Shown in pieces: positions 6,837 through 8,181 of a stretch of DNA of 8,181 nucleotides; position 1 is the stretch's first letter; each line of letters starts with the position of its first letter. This stretch comes from Ignavibacteria bacterium (lineage in GTDB: Bacteria > Bacteroidota > Ignavibacteria > Ignavibacteriales > Melioribacteraceae). The stretch spans positions 1 through 8,181 of the forward strand of contig DAIEQT010000083.1 of NCBI GenBank assembly GCA_027347545.1. The letters run 5' to 3'. Position numbers and translations under genes: made by a program. A model generated the notes under the pieces. The model searched no databases. It saw only the letters and a program-made list of their open reading frames with translations, and was not told where the DNA came from.

Positions 6837-8181
6837 TTATTTTAGCACCACAAGTTGATACGGTGCAAGCTTAATAGTAAAAATCCCATTCTTAACTTTG
6901 TAATTTGAGCCGGAGATTAAATCTTTATAAGAGTTTTTTCCCTTTAAGAAATTTTCTTGATTGACTTCAATAATATTTTCATTCCCATTATTGTTAGCTA
7001 TAACGTAGAGCTTTGTTCCATTGTATTCTCTGGAATAGCCAAGTGTTTTTTTCTCATTATTAAGTATTGTGAAGCTAATATCGCCAAGAGACAGAGCTTT
7101 ATTCTCTTTTCTTATTGAAGCCATCTTTCTGTAAAAATTAAATAGATCATCGTCAAACTTAACTTCATCCACTTGTCTTGGTCCATCAAAAGGATGAGTT
7201 GCTTCCGGTTCGTATTTAAACTCTGGCCAAACATTTGGCTTTCTTTCATCCGGATCATCACCGCCCCACATTCCTGCTTCATCACCGTTATAAATATGAA
7301 CGCTTCCAGGCTGTGTAAATTGAAGTGCGACCATAAGTTTTTGTTTCATTTTTTCCGTTGTGTTCGGCTTACGGATGTCATATTCCTTGCTATCTCTCAC
7401 ATTAGCAGCATGATCATATTCGTAATCAGGATTAATTACCACCGATGCTAAACGTTCTGTATCGTGACTTCCAAGCAGATTGAGCATTGCATAGTAACTA
7501 TCTCCATATGTTTTCATCATTGTTGTTAAGGAATCTATGTAAGCTTTAGTGTCATCCGGTTTATTTTTATTTAGAACAAAATTCTTGTTAGCACGCATGT
7601 AACGGTAATTCATAACAGCATCAAACTCATCACCGGCTATCCATGGACGCGCATCAAACATTTTGTTCTTATTCCAATCTTCCCACCATACTTCTCCAAC
7701 AATATATGTGTCGGGATTAATTCCTCTTACAAAGGTTCTAAATTCTTTCCAGAATTTATGATTAACCATCTCGGCAACATCTAAACGCCAGCCGTCAATA
7801 CCATCTTCTACTTTACCATCACCGTTTGGATCCATCCAGCGCCTAACTGAGTTAAAAATATATTCTTTTGGTCCGGCTACAATTCCGTTTTCATCTTCAC
7901 GAACTTCCGGCAAATCTTTAATTCCAACCCAGCCTTGCCAATCAAATTCATCTTTCGGAGTGTTTGGATCATCCCAAGTTTTAATTGTAAACCAATCTTT
8001 GAATTTAGAATTTTGCTGATTCTTTTTTATATCTAGAAAAGCCCAAGAAGTTTGCCCCATGTGGTTAAAAACTCCGTCGAGCATTATTTTCATTCCACGC
8101 TTATGAGTTTCTTTGATGAGCTCCAGCAGAAGTTTATCTGCGCTGGTCCATTTCCATGTGTTCGGGTCGGCGGGGTTTTCT
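6837..8181 (-). CDS. GH13 alpha-glucan hydrolase, cyclomaltodextrinase/neopullulanase-like, 5' partial
   Basis: The frame stays open to the window edge: before the ATG at 8091-8093 it reads 'ENPADPNTWKWTSADKLLL', normal for this family, so that ATG is not the start. Counting it as residue 1, the four GH13 regions are intact: I 'DGVFNH' (6-11); II 'GWRLDVAEM' with nucleophile Asp105 (7779-7781); III 'IVGEVWWED' with acid/base Glu134 (7692-7694); IV 'LLGSHDTERL' with Asp211 (7461-7463). 'PWIAGDEFDAVMNY' and 'IYNGDEAGMWGGDDPDERKP' are typical of cyclomaltodextrinase/neopullulanase/maltogenic-amylase enzymes (GH13_20-like), which cleave alpha-1,4 and often alpha-1,6 bonds in maltodextrins, cyclodextrins or pullulan. 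The loop 'DPNGDGKVEDG' (88-98) before region II looks like an EF-hand-type calcium site. The C-terminus is the usual beta-sandwich. Location cannot be judged because the N-terminus is outside. It lies 51 bp upstream of the receptor gene with no visible terminator, so co-transcription is plausible. Confidence 0.93.
   Translation of the reverse strand, partial: ENPADPNTWKWTSADKLLLELIKETHKRGMKIMLDGVFNHMGQTSWAFLDIKKNQQNSKFKDWFTIKTWDDPNTPKDEFDWQGWVGIKDLPEVREDENGIVAGPKEYIFNSVRRWMDPNGDGKVEDGIDGWRLDVAEMVNHKFWKEFRTFVRGINPDTYIVGEVWWEDWNKNKMFDARPWIAGDEFDAVMNYRYMRANKNFVLNKNKPDDTKAYIDSLTTMMKTYGDSYYAMLNLLGSHDTERLASVVINPDYEYDHAANVRDSKEYDIRKPNTTEKMKQKLMVALQFTQPGSVHIYNGDEAGMWGGDDPDERKPNVWPEFKYEPEATHPFDGPRQVDEVKFDDDLFNFYRKMASIRKENKALSLGDISFTILNNEKKTLGYSREYNGTKLYVIANNNGNENIIEVNQENFLKGKNSYKDLISGSNYKVKNGIFTIKLAPYQLVVLK

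Noticed and set aside
7173..7451. A 92-residue plus-strand open frame
   Set aside because: It lies entirely opposite conserved GH13 sequence, including region IV, and its translation shows no recognisable features; it is a shadow frame. The other short open frames inside the large genes were rejected likewise.

Overview
The window looks like a chromosomal segment from a low-GC member of the Ignavibacteria/Bacteroidota side of the FCB group. Three signs support this: a type IX secretion (T9SS) C-terminal sorting domain of the 'NYPNPFNP...VFNVLGQEV' type at the end of the first gene; a TonB-dependent receptor with a carboxypeptidase-regulatory-like N-terminal domain, coupled to a lipoprotein; and a 52-residue DUF5989-type gene. 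The phylum is inferred from protein style only. No rRNA, tRNA, CRISPR array or insertion sequence was seen.

Layout. (1) 3-1253, plus strand: 3' part of a multidomain secreted protein with tandem starch-binding-like beta-sandwich modules and a T9SS sorting domain. It is interrupted by an in-frame TAA at 42-44. A strong hairpin terminator (1276-1315) follows and probably serves the convergent neighbour too. (2) 1329-3236, minus: membrane-anchored SGNH/GDSL hydrolase with C-terminal TPRs and a TPR-like insert, starting at TTG behind a good Shine-Dalgarno. (3) 3358-3516, plus: small DUF5989-type membrane protein, head-to-head with the hydrolase. (4) 3521-3578: convergent intergenic segment with six tandem degenerate AGTANNN heptamers running into a perfect 8-bp stem hairpin. 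(5) 8181-3577, minus: a GH13 alpha-glucan hydrolase (5' end outside the window), a TonB-dependent receptor and a DUF4249-like lipoprotein. The receptor and lipoprotein overlap by ATGA; the GH13-receptor gap is 51 bp with no visible terminator.

How the genes may work together. The right half reads as a compact outer-membrane uptake unit: a hydrolase acting on alpha-1,4-glucans or maltodextrins, a TonB-dependent transporter, and a surface lipoprotein that could act as its lid in place of SusD, which is absent. The left-hand secreted protein with carbohydrate-binding-like modules would fit the same theme, but it is separated by the SGNH/DUF5989 pair and the link is only inferred. The SGNH hydrolase and DUF5989 protein belong to a poorly understood envelope module; family members often occur near carbamoyltransferases, but none is visible here.

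Most of the window is ordinary coding sequence. The points most worth checking are the in-frame stop in the secreted protein, the heptamer repeat, and the SGNH-TPR/DUF5989 pair.
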